A stretch of 64,000 nucleotides of DNA, from NCBI RefSeq assembly GCF_004769665.1, contig NZ_RQGG01000036.1, forward strand, positions 62,001-126,000. The letters are read 5' to 3'. Under the pieces are notes generated by a model. The model did no database searches. It saw only the letters and a program-made list of their open reading frames with translations, and was not told the DNA's origin. Position numbers and translations under genes: made by a program. The DNA is from Leptospira kemamanensis (GTDB taxonomy: Bacteria; Spirochaetota; Leptospiria; Leptospirales; Leptospiraceae). Below, one piece after another: positions 46,109-57,269 of the stretch; within the stretch, counting starts at the first letter, position 1, and each line of letters starts with the position of its first letter.

Positions 46109-47666
46109 TCACTGTACCTTGCAGATAACCATTAAATTCTCGAATTTGATTGATATCTAAAAACTTTTTCGCTTGGGAAGGTTTCACCATCAATGTTTTA
46201 GGATATGAATAATTGGTTTTGAGTAATGTTGTTTCCGCCGGAACATTTTTAATTCCCCACGTAGACAAAGGATCCAAAACAAAAGTTGTTTGGACAAGAT
46301 ACTCTTTTCCTTTCGTGACTTGAATGTCATAGGGAATTTGGATCCAAATTGCTTCTCCCTTTGTTTCCACAAGTACAGTTTGGAATCTATCTTTTTCCAA
46401 TAATTCCGAATTGGATTCGCTTCGTAATATCCATTCTAAGTCGGTTTTGATTTCTTCTTTTTCTAAAACACGTTTTTCTGAAATTTTTTCATAGGCCATA
46501 TAAAGATTGTAAGGTGATACAACATCTACAGCTGCTCTCACTAAGGATGCATCAAATTTTTTCACATTGGTTTGGTTCCATTGGAATGGATATTGTAACT
46601 CTTCTTGGGATGAATATACATTGAATTGGTTTAAATATAAGTATTCGTATCCATCTTGTGTTCCAATCTTTTGATAGTCTGTGATTCCTACCACCCGTGA
46701 ATGACTCGCCTTCCCTATCCTTTGGATTTCTCGTATGGTGCTCAAATCAGAATGGTTCGGAACCAAAATAATAGGTTCAATTTCCATATGTCGTAAGTCA
46801 TTTAACGCCATAATGATGGAACCAGATTTGTCTTTGACACTGGAAGAAAGTAACAAAAATAATTTTCGCGATTCTTTTTTCCCTGATGAAAGTTTTGCTT
46901 TGAGGCCTTGTAACGCAGCAAGAACTGATTCTGTTTGGTTAGAACCTTGCCATCCAGTTTCTTCCATTACTTTTTTGATCTCTGCGTGATCCTTGGTTGG
47001 AGGTAAGGAAAGAGTTTTATCTTTTTTGACCATTGTCACACCAAGATACAAACCATTTTGGTCATACATGGCAGATAAACTTTTTAGAATGTCTTTTTTG
47101 TAATAAGCATACGATGAGTGGATATCTAGAAATAAATTGATTTCATAATAAACAGGAGTTTTTGATTTTTTTTCGTAATATCGCGGAGGTAAAAATCGAA
47201 AACTTTTTTCTGTATGTTTTTCATATGCCATCACGAAATTAGAAATGAGTTTCGATTGGATCACTTGTTTTGTTAAATTTTTACAATTGAAGAGATTCGT
47301 TTTGACTAAGATGGGATTTCCAAAATCAATTTGGTCCTGCACAACAAAATGAGAATCCCATTCATGGCAATACCCAGTGAAATCCTGATCTTTTAGGTCT
47401 GCATCCTCATTCCATTCCGTTTCATTTAAATATGTTTCTACAAGTTTCGGATCCGTGATTTCAGTAAAAAAATTTCTTTTGAGATAATGTCGCGAAAGAC
47501 GGGACAATTCAAAACCTGCCTCCCGTTTTGTCCCGAGAACAGGTGGTACTTCTCCCGAAATATAAGCAGGTAAGATGGAAATTTCTTTCGCTGAAACATT
47601 TTTAGGGAAGAACGCAAAAAAAATAAGCAACAATGCAATAACATGCGAATGCAGGAATCGAGACAT
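46089..47666 (-). CDS. Secreted vWA-like protein
   Basis: A 525-residue protein with a signal peptide cut near VSAKE (about residue 27). A central region (about 175-350) resembles a von Willebrand A domain: LFLDIHSSYAYYKKDILKSLSAM corresponds to the MIDAS DxSxS strand, with His in place of the first Ser, and LFLLLSSSVKDKSG and PIILVPNHSD follow as later strands. Metal binding is uncertain. The N- and C-terminal parts are unassigned. It overlaps the Fis-type regulator gene by 20 bp, forming a probable two-gene operon. Confidence 0.62.
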   Translation of the reverse strand: MSRFLHSHVIALLLIFFAFFPKNVSAKEISILPAYISGEVPPVLGTKREAGFELSRLSRHYLKRNFFTEITDPKLVETYLNETEWNEDADLKDQDFTGYCHEWDSHFVVQDQIDFGNPILVKTNLFNCKNLTKQVIQSKLISNFVMAYEKHTEKSFRFLPPRYYEKKSKTPVYYEINLFLDIHSSYAYYKKDILKSLSAMYDQNGLYLGVTMVKKDKTLSLPPTKDHAEIKKVMEETGWQGSNQTESVLAALQGLKAKLSSGKKESRKLFLLLSSSVKDKSGSIIMALNDLRHMEIEPIILVPNHSDLSTIREIQRIGKASHSRVVGITDYQKIGTQDGYEYLYLNQFNVYSSQEELQYPFQWNQTNVKKFDASLVRAAVDVVSPYNLYMAYEKISEKRVLEKEEIKTDLEWILRSESNSELLEKDRFQTVLVETKGEAIWIQIPYDIQVTKGKEYLVQTTFVLDPLSTWGIKNVPAETTLLKTNYSYPKTLMVKPSQAKKFLDINQIREFNGYLQGTVSVIKKR

Positions 47667-47742
47667 AAAATTAGAATCGGTCTATGAAGGGAAAATGTAA
47701 ATCTTTATCCTACAAGGCAGTTTCGTTTTCTTTGATAAAAGA

Positions 47743-47785
47743 TTGACAACCGTTATGAATCAGATCAAATTCTTCGGAAAAGGAG
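47743..47785 (+). promoter_or_regulatory. Possible promoter element and strong RBS of lipL21
   Basis: A consensus TTGACA lies at 47743-47748; a poorly matching -10 (CAAATT) follows at 17-bp spacing, so the promoter call is tentative. AAAAGGAG at 47778-47785 is an unusually complete ribosome binding site 10 nt before the ATG, in keeping with an abundant lipoprotein. Confidence 0.35.
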
Positions 47786-47795
47786 TAGATTCTTT

Positions 47796-48377
47796 ATGAA
47801 GAAATCACTTATCGTATGTGCCTCTCTAATCGCATTTGTTGTATCTTGCGGATCCAATGATGGAGGCAGAAGAGACGCTACGACCGTAGGTAAAAATGGT
47901 TGGATTTTTGAAGGTTGGGCTTGTGCCCCAGACGCGGCGGCTGCAAAACGTGGTCAAAGCCCTGCTGAGTACTGCCAAGGAAAAGAAAAAGAATTCGATT
48001 ATCTTTACATGAAATTTTCTGCACGTGCATCTGACAAAGCAATCAAAGCAAATTCAGTAGCGATGAAACAATCCACTTGCCGTGAAGCAGCTCGTTTACA
48101 AGTTGCTGGTGATGGTTTGAAAAAAATCTTAGGTGAATACTTAGAACAAGCTTCTGGTGTTTCCGATGGTCAATCTACTGGTTCTGTTATCGTTTCAGAA
48201 TCAAAAGGTATTATCAAAGGTGTTGGGGTTTATGACTGCTGCTCTCTTAACAACGAAACAGGAATCTGCGCAAACGTAGGTGAGCCTGAGACTTGGGAAG
48301 AATGTCAGTGTGTTGGTTACCTCCGATATGCTGGTGGACAAAAAGCTCTCGAAGCAAAAGCGACTGCAGTTCAATAA
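47796..48377 (+). CDS. lipL21: LipL21-like outer-membrane lipoprotein
   Basis: A 193-residue lipoprotein (lipobox VVSC, C18). The mature sequence closely follows what I recall of LipL21: DATTVG-x-x-GW-x-FEGW, YMKF-x-x-RAS, QSTCREAARLQ, ASGVSDGQ, IIKGVGVY and EECQCV. LipL21 is a major surface lipoprotein in Leptospira, reported to bind peptidoglycan, and its gene lies close to the origin in L. interrogans, matching the location here. The mature chain has many Cys, including a DCC and a CQC. A strong ribosome binding site and terminator frame it. Confidence 0.87.
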   Translation: MKKSLIVCASLIAFVVSCGSNDGGRRDATTVGKNGWIFEGWACAPDAAAAKRGQSPAEYCQGKEKEFDYLYMKFSARASDKAIKANSVAMKQSTCREAARLQVAGDGLKKILGEYLEQASGVSDGQSTGSVIVSESKGIIKGVGVYDCCSLNNETGICANVGEPETWEECQCVGYLRYAGGQKALEAKATAVQ

Positions 48378-48400
48378 TCTGACTTAGCGCTTTGTTACGA

Positions 48401-48431
48401 AAAAGCCTCCATTCCAGGAGGCTTTTTTTTT
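48401..48431 (+). terminator. Terminator of lipL21
   Basis: A perfect 10-bp stem (AAAAGCCTCC at 48401-48410, complement at 48417-48426), a 6-nt loop and a run of T's through 48431, 24 nt after the lipL21 stop. A textbook intrinsic terminator. Confidence 0.93.
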
Positions 48432-48510
48432 ACCTAAATCCATTTTGATTTGAGAGGAGAAGGATCCTCTTTAATCAATAGATACAAAATGTTTTTAAGT
48501 TTTTAAGTTT

Positions 48511-48894
48511 TTATTTTTTGACTTTTGGATCGAAGTAATGTTTGTGAATGAACTCTTGGACTACTTTGTGTTCAGAAGCAGCAAGTGGTTTAAAAATTAC
48601 AGACGTTGTTTTTCCTGCGGTTCGATGAACGGTTCCTAAAATTTCGAGTGGATTCTGATTCAGTGAAAATTGGATTTTGACATGATCCCCTTCATAAAAT
48701 ATCGCAGTGGTTTGAAAGGCAAGTCCACCAGTTCCTAAATCAGAAAGATGTCCTGTGACTGGACCTGTTTTGGATTTCACAAGTTCCACAGTGCAAGGAA
48801 CATCTAATTTCACGCGGGCATCCTTTCTTTTTTGTTTTGCCCCACCATATTTGCTATAACTATCAGAGAAGATCGATTGTTTTGAATCTGCCAT
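48511..48894 (-). CDS. PilZ-domain protein
   Basis: From the ATG at 48894 (AAGGAA 6 nt upstream) the protein has 127 residues. It carries the RKDAR motif (RxxxR) near residue 30 and DLGTGGLAF near 52-60, the two halves of the PilZ c-di-GMP site; the usual Ser of DxSxxG is Gly here. It is a stand-alone c-di-GMP receptor candidate. It follows the dus gene by 10 bp and is convergent to lipL21. An 8-bp tandem repeat (TTTTTAAG, 2.7 copies, 48492-48514) covers its stop codon. Confidence 0.82.
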   Translation of the reverse strand: MADSKQSIFSDSYSKYGGAKQKRKDARVKLDVPCTVELVKSKTGPVTGHLSDLGTGGLAFQTTAIFYEGDHVKIQFSLNQNPLEILGTVHRTAGKTTSVIFKPLAASEHKVVQEFIHKHYFDPKVKK

Positions 48895-48904
48895 TTCAGT
48901 TTCC

Positions 48905-49918
48905 TTATGCAAGACTTACGAACGTTTCACAGTTCATCATCTCATTGTTGATTTCGCTTGTTTCCAAAAATTTAGAATCCATCTTCACAGATTCTAATGT
49001 ATCTTTAAATGCATCCACAGAGGTAATCGAAAGAAGTTTTCTTTTTGTATCTTCCGGGAATCCTGTATTTTCTATATATTTGATAAAATGTTTTCTAAAT
49101 AATACCAACGCATAATCATCATTAGATGGGTAAAAATCTAACATCAAATCCAAGTGTTCTAAAATCACAGATTTGATTTCATTCCACAAAACCAATTGTT
49201 TTGGTATGTTTCCAAAGACCCATGGATTTCCAATGGCCTTTCTTCCAATCAATACCAAGTCCACACCATACATTTTCTTTTTTTCTAATGCTTCTGCATA
49301 GGTTTGCACATCCCCATTTCCATAAATAGGAACATTCGCACGGGACTTAATTTCTCCAATTGCATTCCAATCTGCTAAACCTGTATATGCCATAGCTTTT
49401 GTGCGTCCATGCACGGAGATGGCCGATACACCAGAATTTTCCAAAACATTCAAAGTTTCTAAGTAGTTCAAATTGGAAGAATCCCATCCCAATCGAATTT
49501 TTGCTGTGACGGGAAGACCTGAACGATTTCGAATGCCTTCGATCATTTTTCCCGCCAAACGAACGTTCTTTAGAAGTCCTGCTCCCGATCCATTATGAGA
49601 TACTTTCGAAACAGAACATCCCATATTGAGATCAATGATGTCGGGTTTTCGTTCCGCCGCAATTTCTGATGCTTGGATCACTGTATCCAAATCAGAACCA
49701 AAAATTTGGAAAACAATGGGTCGTTCCATTTCAACAAATCGAAACATATCGAGCGACTTTGCATTTCCAATTTTTAATTGTTCCGTTGAGACAAACTCGG
49801 TATAAGAAAATGCAGAACCAAACCGCTTTGTGATTTGGCGGTAAGGACTATCAGAAATGCCTGCCATTGGTGATAAAGCCACATCACCTTCGATTGTTAC
49901 ATTTCCTATCCTTACCAT
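48905..49918 (-). CDS. dus: tRNA-dihydrouridine synthase
   Basis: A 337-residue FMN-dependent enzyme with the Dus opening LSPMAGISDSPYRQITKRFG, the NMGCSVSKVSHNGSGAGLL motif holding the catalytic Cys, TAKIRLGWD, SVHGRTKAM and YGNGDVQ. It reduces uridines in tRNA D-loops with NADPH. The subfamily (DusB-like) is a guess from the layout. It is 14 bp after gyrA, so probably part of the origin-proximal operon. Confidence 0.92.
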   Translation of the reverse strand: MVRIGNVTIEGDVALSPMAGISDSPYRQITKRFGSAFSYTEFVSTEQLKIGNAKSLDMFRFVEMERPIVFQIFGSDLDTVIQASEIAAERKPDIIDLNMGCSVSKVSHNGSGAGLLKNVRLAGKMIEGIRNRSGLPVTAKIRLGWDSSNLNYLETLNVLENSGVSAISVHGRTKAMAYTGLADWNAIGEIKSRANVPIYGNGDVQTYAEALEKKKMYGVDLVLIGRKAIGNPWVFGNIPKQLVLWNEIKSVILEHLDLMLDFYPSNDDYALVLFRKHFIKYIENTGFPEDTKRKLLSITSVDAFKDTLESVKMDSKFLETSEINNEMMNCETFVSLA

Positions 49919-49932
49919 CTTTGTTTGCCTAA

Positions 49933-52464
49933 TTAAACTTCTGGTTGATCCGATTCAGTTTCTCTTACCACTGCAAAGTCTTTTACAAAATCTTCATCTT
50001 TTGTATTCACAACTTTGACTCCCATAGCAGAACGACCTACCATCGAAATGGTTTTCACTTCTACCCGGATCGCCATTCCTGACTGTGTGATCACAAGGAG
50101 TTCATCGTCTTCTTTTACGGAAGAGATTCCAACAGATCGACCATTCTTCTCTCCAATTTTCAGATAGGTCATACCTTTGCCACCACGACCTTTGGTTGAA
50201 AATTCTTCGAAGTCAGTTCGTTTCCCAAAACCATTTTCCGAAATACAAAACAAATGAGTGTTTGGTTCTACTTTAGTGATTCCTGCAATCGCATCATCGT
50301 CTTCCAATTTCATAGCTGTAACACCAGAAGCAGTTCTTCCTTGGGATCTGAGTTCATTTAAATTCATTCGGATCGCGAGCCCATTTTTACTACCTATGAA
50401 CACATCATAATTGTTTGGATTGGCTATTACATCAATGAGCTCATCTCCATCACGTAGACCAATCGCAATGATACCTGATTTTTTCGTATTTGTGAATTCA
50501 TCCAATTGGATTTTTTTCACAAAACCTTCTTTCGTTACCATGAGAAGATACGAATCATCAAAGTTTCGGAAGGTAAACAAGGAAGTGATGATTTCATCGT
50601 CATTGAGATTAATGACTGCTTTGAGAGATTTTCCACGAGCTTCTTTCGTTGCTATTGGCAACTCATACACCTTCATTAGGAATGCTCTTCCTTTATTGGA
50701 AAAGAGCATTAAGTTATCATGAGTCATCGCACTACTTAGTTTTTTGACAAAGTCTTCTCGTTTGGTAGAAATCCCTTGGACACCTTTTCCACCACGTTTT
50801 TGACGACGGAAGGTATCCATAGGAAGTCGTTTGATGAACATATCTTCGGAAAGTTGGACAACCACTTCTTCATCCGCAATTAAATCTTCTGCATTAAATG
50901 TAGATGATTCAAGTGATTCTAAACTAATCTCTGTTGTGCGAGTATTTCCAAACGATTGGGATACTTTGCCAAGTTCATCACAAATGATCGATTTCACACG
51001 TTCTGGTTTTGCTAAGATATCTTCCAAATCAGCGATGAGAATTCTAACTTGTTCCAACTCATCAATGATTTTTTGCACTTCTAGGGAAGTTAATCGTTGC
51101 AAACGCATCTCTAAAATGGCATCAGCTTGCACTTCAGAAAGAGAAAACGTTGCCATAAGGGAACTTTGTGCTTCTCTTACATCTTTGGATGCACGGATGA
51201 TTTTAATCACTTCATCGATATTTTCGAGCGCAATCCTGAGTCCTTCTAAGATGTGGGCTCTCTTTTGTGCTTTGTCTAAATCAAATTCAGTTCGTTTAAC
51301 AACAACTTCGCGACGATGTTCCGCATAAGATTTTAAAATTTCTTTTAGAGAAAAGATTTTAGGACGGTTGTCCAAAATCGCAAGCATCGTGATTCCATAA
51401 CTCACTTGGAGTTGTGTTAACTTAAACAGTTGGTTTAAGATGACTTGTGCATTGGCATCCTTTTTCACATGGATTTCCACTCGAATTCCCTTTCGATCGG
51501 AAAGATCTAATATTTCGGAAATCCCTTCGATGATCTTTTCGTTAACAAGATCTCCAATTTTTTCGAGTAGGTTTTTCTTATTTACTTGGTAGGGAATCTC
51601 ATTGATAACAATGATCTCTCGACCTTTGTTATTTTCAATGATCTCCACTTTGGAACGGATTCGAATTGATCCTTTTCCTGTAGCGTAAGCTTGGTATAAA
51701 CCTTCTCCACCAATGATGATACCACCTGTTGGAAAATCAGGACCAGGAAGTATTTTCATGAGTTCTGGAAGAGTGATGTCTGGATTCTGAATCATCGCAA
51801 TCACAGCATTCACCGCTTCTTTTAAGTTATGTGGTGGAATGTTTGTTGCCATTCCCACAGCAATCCCTGTAGAACCATTCACTAGGATATTAGGAAAGTT
51901 TGCTGGTAAGACGTCTGGTTGTTGTCTTGTATCATCGAAGTTAGGTGAAAAACTAACTGTATTTTTTTCGATGTCTTTGAGTAATTCTTCAGCAAGTTTA
52001 GTCAGACGGGCTTCAGTATAACGATACGCAGCAGCATTGTCCCCATCGACGGATCCAAAGTTACCTTGACCATCAATCAGAGTTTCTCGCATGGAGAAAG
52101 TTTGAGCCATTCGAACCATCGTTTCGTAAACAGCAGAGTCACCGTGAGGGTGATAGTTACCAATCACTTCACCTACAATCTTCGCTGATTTTACATAAGG
52201 TCTGTCGGAGCGCCATGCTCTTTCATTCATCGCATGAAGGACTCGTCTATGCACCGGTTTTAAACCATCCCGCACATCCGGTAAAGCTCGACCTACGATG
52301 ACACTCATCGCATAATCAAGGTAAGCTTCTTTCATTTGGTCTTCGATTTCTACCGGAATGACCCTGACACCAGCTTTTAAAGCACCGGCTACGTCTGGTC
52401 TACCGGATAAATTCAGTGCTAAGGTTTTGTTTGATTCGTTTTCTTGGCCGTTTTGTTCGGTCAT
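49933..52464 (-). CDS. gyrA: DNA gyrase subunit A
   Basis: An 843-residue type IIA topoisomerase subunit. Catalytic Tyr149 is in RYTE. The quinolone-determining region reads HPHGDSAVYE, with S110 at the Ser83 position and E114 at the Asp87 position, a wild-type-like state. The C-terminal beta-pinwheel carries the GyrA box as QKRGGKG, which separates it from ParC. With GyrB it introduces negative supercoils. The first 30 residues are a polar extension. It is 19 bp after gyrB. Confidence 0.97.
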   Translation of the reverse strand: MTEQNGQENESNKTLALNLSGRPDVAGALKAGVRVIPVEIEDQMKEAYLDYAMSVIVGRALPDVRDGLKPVHRRVLHAMNERAWRSDRPYVKSAKIVGEVIGNYHPHGDSAVYETMVRMAQTFSMRETLIDGQGNFGSVDGDNAAAYRYTEARLTKLAEELLKDIEKNTVSFSPNFDDTRQQPDVLPANFPNILVNGSTGIAVGMATNIPPHNLKEAVNAVIAMIQNPDITLPELMKILPGPDFPTGGIIIGGEGLYQAYATGKGSIRIRSKVEIIENNKGREIIVINEIPYQVNKKNLLEKIGDLVNEKIIEGISEILDLSDRKGIRVEIHVKKDANAQVILNQLFKLTQLQVSYGITMLAILDNRPKIFSLKEILKSYAEHRREVVVKRTEFDLDKAQKRAHILEGLRIALENIDEVIKIIRASKDVREAQSSLMATFSLSEVQADAILEMRLQRLTSLEVQKIIDELEQVRILIADLEDILAKPERVKSIICDELGKVSQSFGNTRTTEISLESLESSTFNAEDLIADEEVVVQLSEDMFIKRLPMDTFRRQKRGGKGVQGISTKREDFVKKLSSAMTHDNLMLFSNKGRAFLMKVYELPIATKEARGKSLKAVINLNDDEIITSLFTFRNFDDSYLLMVTKEGFVKKIQLDEFTNTKKSGIIAIGLRDGDELIDVIANPNNYDVFIGSKNGLAIRMNLNELRSQGRTASGVTAMKLEDDDAIAGITKVEPNTHLFCISENGFGKRTDFEEFSTKGRGGKGMTYLKIGEKNGRSVGISSVKEDDELLVITQSGMAIRVEVKTISMVGRSAMGVKVVNTKDEDFVKDFAVVRETESDQPEV

Positions 52465-52483
52465 TTGATTTTCCTAATTCCGA

Positions 52484-54481
<1,998 letters not shown>

Positions 54482-54805
54482 TTACGACCTTGGATTTTGG
54501 AATTCATTCCCTGTTTTGAATTGGATTTTTTCCAATAAAACTGGGCTTGTGATGCGATTGATTTTTTGTAAAAGTTCTGCTTTTTGGAACTCAAATTCTT
54601 GGGATACCATCGAGTGACGACAAACGACTGTCAGTTTTTTACCATCAATGGATTTGGGAAAACTCTGTTTGCCAAAAACTTCTCCCACAATGTCATTCCA
54701 CTGTAAGCGTAGTTTTTTCAGGATTTGGTCTTGGAAAACGGATTCCCGATCGAGACCAAGTTTCTCAAGGCTTTGGAAGAGTTCAGAGAGTTCTACTTTT
54801 TTCAT
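54482..54805 (-). CDS. DUF721 protein (DciA-like)
   Basis: A 107-residue protein with the DUF721 pattern: a helical start (LSELFQSLEKLGLD), LQWNDIVGE, then KKLTVVCRHSMVSQEFEFQKAELLQKIN, a KH-like fold. DciA members help load the replicative helicase in bacteria lacking DnaC. The position between recF and gyrB is typical. It overlaps recF by 4 bp. Confidence 0.85.
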   Translation of the reverse strand: MKKVELSELFQSLEKLGLDRESVFQDQILKKLRLQWNDIVGEVFGKQSFPKSIDGKKLTVVCRHSMVSQEFEFQKAELLQKINRITSPVLLEKIQFKTGNEFQNPRS

Positions 54806-55905
54806 AGACCCGTGATTTCCTTCACTTTCCCCGACTCAATTTGGTAAATTTCTTTATCCACTGTTAGGTTTCCAACATATTCATTGATTCCTTCCAAATC
54901 TGTGGTGGTAAAAAATGCCTGACCACATTCCGAAATCAAATTCACAAAGTATTCCCTTCGTTTTACATCGAGTTCCCGAATGATATCATCGATGAGTAGC
55001 ACTGGTGCCTCGCCAGTTGTATCCCGAATCATTTGGAAACAGGCAGTTTTTAATGCAATGACCGCACTTCGTTTTTGCCCTTGAGATCCAAATCCACTTA
55101 AATCTTTATCATCAAATCCGATCGGTAACGTATCACGGTGGTTTCCACAACTTGTGTAACCAATGGCTTTGTCTTTTCGTAAGTTATCAAATAATCTTTG
55201 TCTATGTTCTTCCTTGGATGAAACATTTGGTTTATAGGTAAGATAAAATGGATCTTTTCCTGAGCTCAGTTGCAAAAGATTTTGGTGGAAGTAACCTGCT
55301 AAAGATTCAATGGTTTTCGTTCGAATCTCACGAATTTCCGAGTCATGTTCAATGATCGGTTCGTCCCAAATTCCAATTTCACGATCACTTACATTTTCTT
55401 TTTTTAAGGCAGCATTCCTTTGTTTTAGTAAACGATCATACTCAATGAGTTGTTTTAAGTAATAACGATTAGTGGAAGAAATAAAAGCATCTAAAAATCT
55501 GCGTCTTTCTACATTCCCATCTTCAATGATAAGAATATCAGGTGGGCTCATCACAATCGAACGAAAGTAACCTACATAGTCAGAGATTTTTTTAAATTCT
55601 TCTCCATTCACTTTGAGTTTTTTTCGTTTAGTATGAGAATGTTCAATTCCATATTCAAAAAGATAATCATTCCCTTCCGATTCAAATTCAGCGCGGATGA
55701 ACGTGTCAGACGTATCCCAACGTAAAAATTGGTTTTGGTCTGATTCTCGAAAACTTTTTAAGTAAGATAAAAGAGATATTGATTCTAGTAAATTTGTTTT
55801 GCCTTCTCCATTGTTTCCAATGAAGAAGACAAGACGGGATCGAAAGGTAAGTTGTGTTTCTTCGTGGTTACGAAAATTCTTAATGTAGATTTTCTTAAGA
55901 AACAT
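54802..55905 (-). CDS. recF: DNA replication and repair protein RecF
   Basis: A 367-residue SMC-like ATPase with the opening YIKNFRNHEE, Walker A GNNGEGKT (30-37), the signature-like GFGSQGQKRSAVIAL, and Walker B VLLIDDIIRELD. It acts with RecO/R in loading RecA at gaps. Start and dnaN stop share one base pair position (55905), and its end overlaps the DUF721 gene by 4 bp. Confidence 0.95.
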   Translation of the reverse strand: MFLKKIYIKNFRNHEETQLTFRSRLVFFIGNNGEGKTNLLESISLLSYLKSFRESDQNQFLRWDTSDTFIRAEFESEGNDYLFEYGIEHSHTKRKKLKVNGEEFKKISDYVGYFRSIVMSPPDILIIEDGNVERRRFLDAFISSTNRYYLKQLIEYDRLLKQRNAALKKENVSDREIGIWDEPIIEHDSEIREIRTKTIESLAGYFHQNLLQLSSGKDPFYLTYKPNVSSKEEHRQRLFDNLRKDKAIGYTSCGNHRDTLPIGFDDKDLSGFGSQGQKRSAVIALKTACFQMIRDTTGEAPVLLIDDIIRELDVKRREYFVNLISECGQAFFTTTDLEGINEYVGNLTVDKEIYQIESGKVKEITGL

Positions 55906-57023
55906 TAAAGTTTCATTGGCATGATGACTGAAACAAAGTCACTGTCAGAAGGATCCTTAAACAACACGGGAGCACTGGAAGTTGTAAATTCGAGAATCAC
56001 TTCTGGGTCATCTACTGCTTTTACCACATCACTTAAATAATCCCCTTTAAACGCGATGGTGATTGCTTCTCCATTGTATTCAATTGGCATATTGTGATCA
56101 AACATCATGGTTCCAGGATTGGAAGAGCTGATGTTTACATTTCCTTTTGTGAAAGCCAAACGAATTTGTTTGGAAGGTTCTTCGGCAGAGATCAATGCTT
56201 GTTTTAAGAAAGTTAAAAAGTCAGCTTTTACCACACGAACCGATTCTGTAGTTTGTTTTGGAATCACTTGTTCGTAATCAGGGAAGTTTCCATCAATCAA
56301 TTTGAAAAGAAGTTCTACGTTTCCAGAGGAAACATAAATTTGTTCTTCCACAAAACCAATCTTTGCAGTTTCTTTTCCTTCCATCATTTTTAACATTTCA
56401 CGAACTGCTTTGTGAGGAATGATCACACCATTTTTGAATGGAAATTGTTTTGGAAATTTACGAACAATTTTTGACAAACGACGTCCATCTGTTCCCACAA
56501 CAATGAGATCCGTGTTATCTGGTTTTAAAAACAAACCATTGAATACAAAACGTGTTTCTTCAATCGCCATCGCATAAGAAGTTTTACGAAACATCTCCCG
56601 AATGGTTTGGCAAGGAAATTCAACTACACTTCCCTCTTCCACTTTCGGAATGGTTTTGATATCTTCTGAATCAATACCGTTCACTTTGAACTTTGTATCC
56701 ATCTTTCCAGAAGCATCAGTAATCGTAGTTTCCGAATTTTCGGATTGTTCTGTCGTCGTGAGTAAACTTGTATCAAAGTTTAAATTTTTAAAAATACTGG
56801 AGAGTTGTTTTGCAGGAAGGGAAGCCGTTCCTTTTTCTCCGATGGTGGAAGGTACAGAAGTTTTGATTGCGATTTCTAAATCCGTCGCAGAAAGATACAC
56901 TTCGTTGTCCCCAGTTTGGATTTTTAAATTGGAGAGAGCCGACTTAATCTCACGAACTGAGATTACTCCATCCACTGAGTTAATTGCTTTTAGGAATTCT
57001 GTAGTATTGACAGTGAATTTCAT
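55905..57023 (-). CDS. dnaN: DNA polymerase III beta subunit (sliding clamp)
   Basis: A 372-residue clamp of three repeated domains, ending in the conserved VIMPMKL tail. GTDGRRLSKI and the FNGLFL segment lie in the middle domain. It tethers polymerase III to DNA. A GAGGAAAA ribosome binding site precedes its ATG. The upstream 246 bp to dnaA is the candidate origin. Confidence 0.96.
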   Translation of the reverse strand: MKFTVNTTEFLKAINSVDGVISVREIKSALSNLKIQTGDNEVYLSATDLEIAIKTSVPSTIGEKGTASLPAKQLSSIFKNLNFDTSLLTTTEQSENSETTITDASGKMDTKFKVNGIDSEDIKTIPKVEEGSVVEFPCQTIREMFRKTSYAMAIEETRFVFNGLFLKPDNTDLIVVGTDGRRLSKIVRKFPKQFPFKNGVIIPHKAVREMLKMMEGKETAKIGFVEEQIYVSSGNVELLFKLIDGNFPDYEQVIPKQTTESVRVVKADFLTFLKQALISAEEPSKQIRLAFTKGNVNISSSNPGTMMFDHNMPIEYNGEAITIAFKGDYLSDVVKAVDDPEVILEFTTSSAPVLFKDPSDSDFVSVIMPMKL

Positions 57024-57269
57024 TTTTCCTCTTCTTCTTATTTATATTATATATCTTTATATATATTATGTCGTTTCCGTTGGTTCTGTCAGTATGTCGA
57101 TAAAGCCCGGAAAGTTCAATTTTTATTGAATTATGTCAGTTTTTTTCCATTTGGCAAGTGTGAATATTTATGTCCCTTTGAACAGGTCTACCGTCAAAAT
57201 TGGAACCATAAATCGTGACTATGTCCTATCAACAGTTTATCGACAGTCTTTCTAGGTTTTACGAACAGT
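57024..57269. other. Candidate replication origin (oriC)
   Basis: The dnaA-dnaN intergenic region contains a continuous AT-rich stretch (57038-57069, almost only A/T) suited to unwinding. Two inverted copies of TTATCGACA occur: minus strand at 57095-57103 and plus strand at 57237-57245. A related CTATCAACA at 57226-57234 lies 11 bp (one helical turn) from the second copy. TTATCGACA differs from the E. coli DnaA box TTATCCACA at one base. A direct repeat AACAGTTTAT occurs at 57231 and 57264. Position beside dnaA and dnaN supports the call; function is inferred. Confidence 0.65.

Noticed and set aside
48492..48514. Tandem TTTTTAAG repeat as a contingency (phase-variable) locus
   Set aside because: Only 2.7 copies, located at the stop codon of the PilZ gene, where slippage would have little effect.
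57064..57072. TTATGTCG motif, seen here and near 20123 and 58711, as an origin repeat
   Set aside because: It does not match a DnaA box, one copy is far from the origin, and such short AT-rich words recur by chance.
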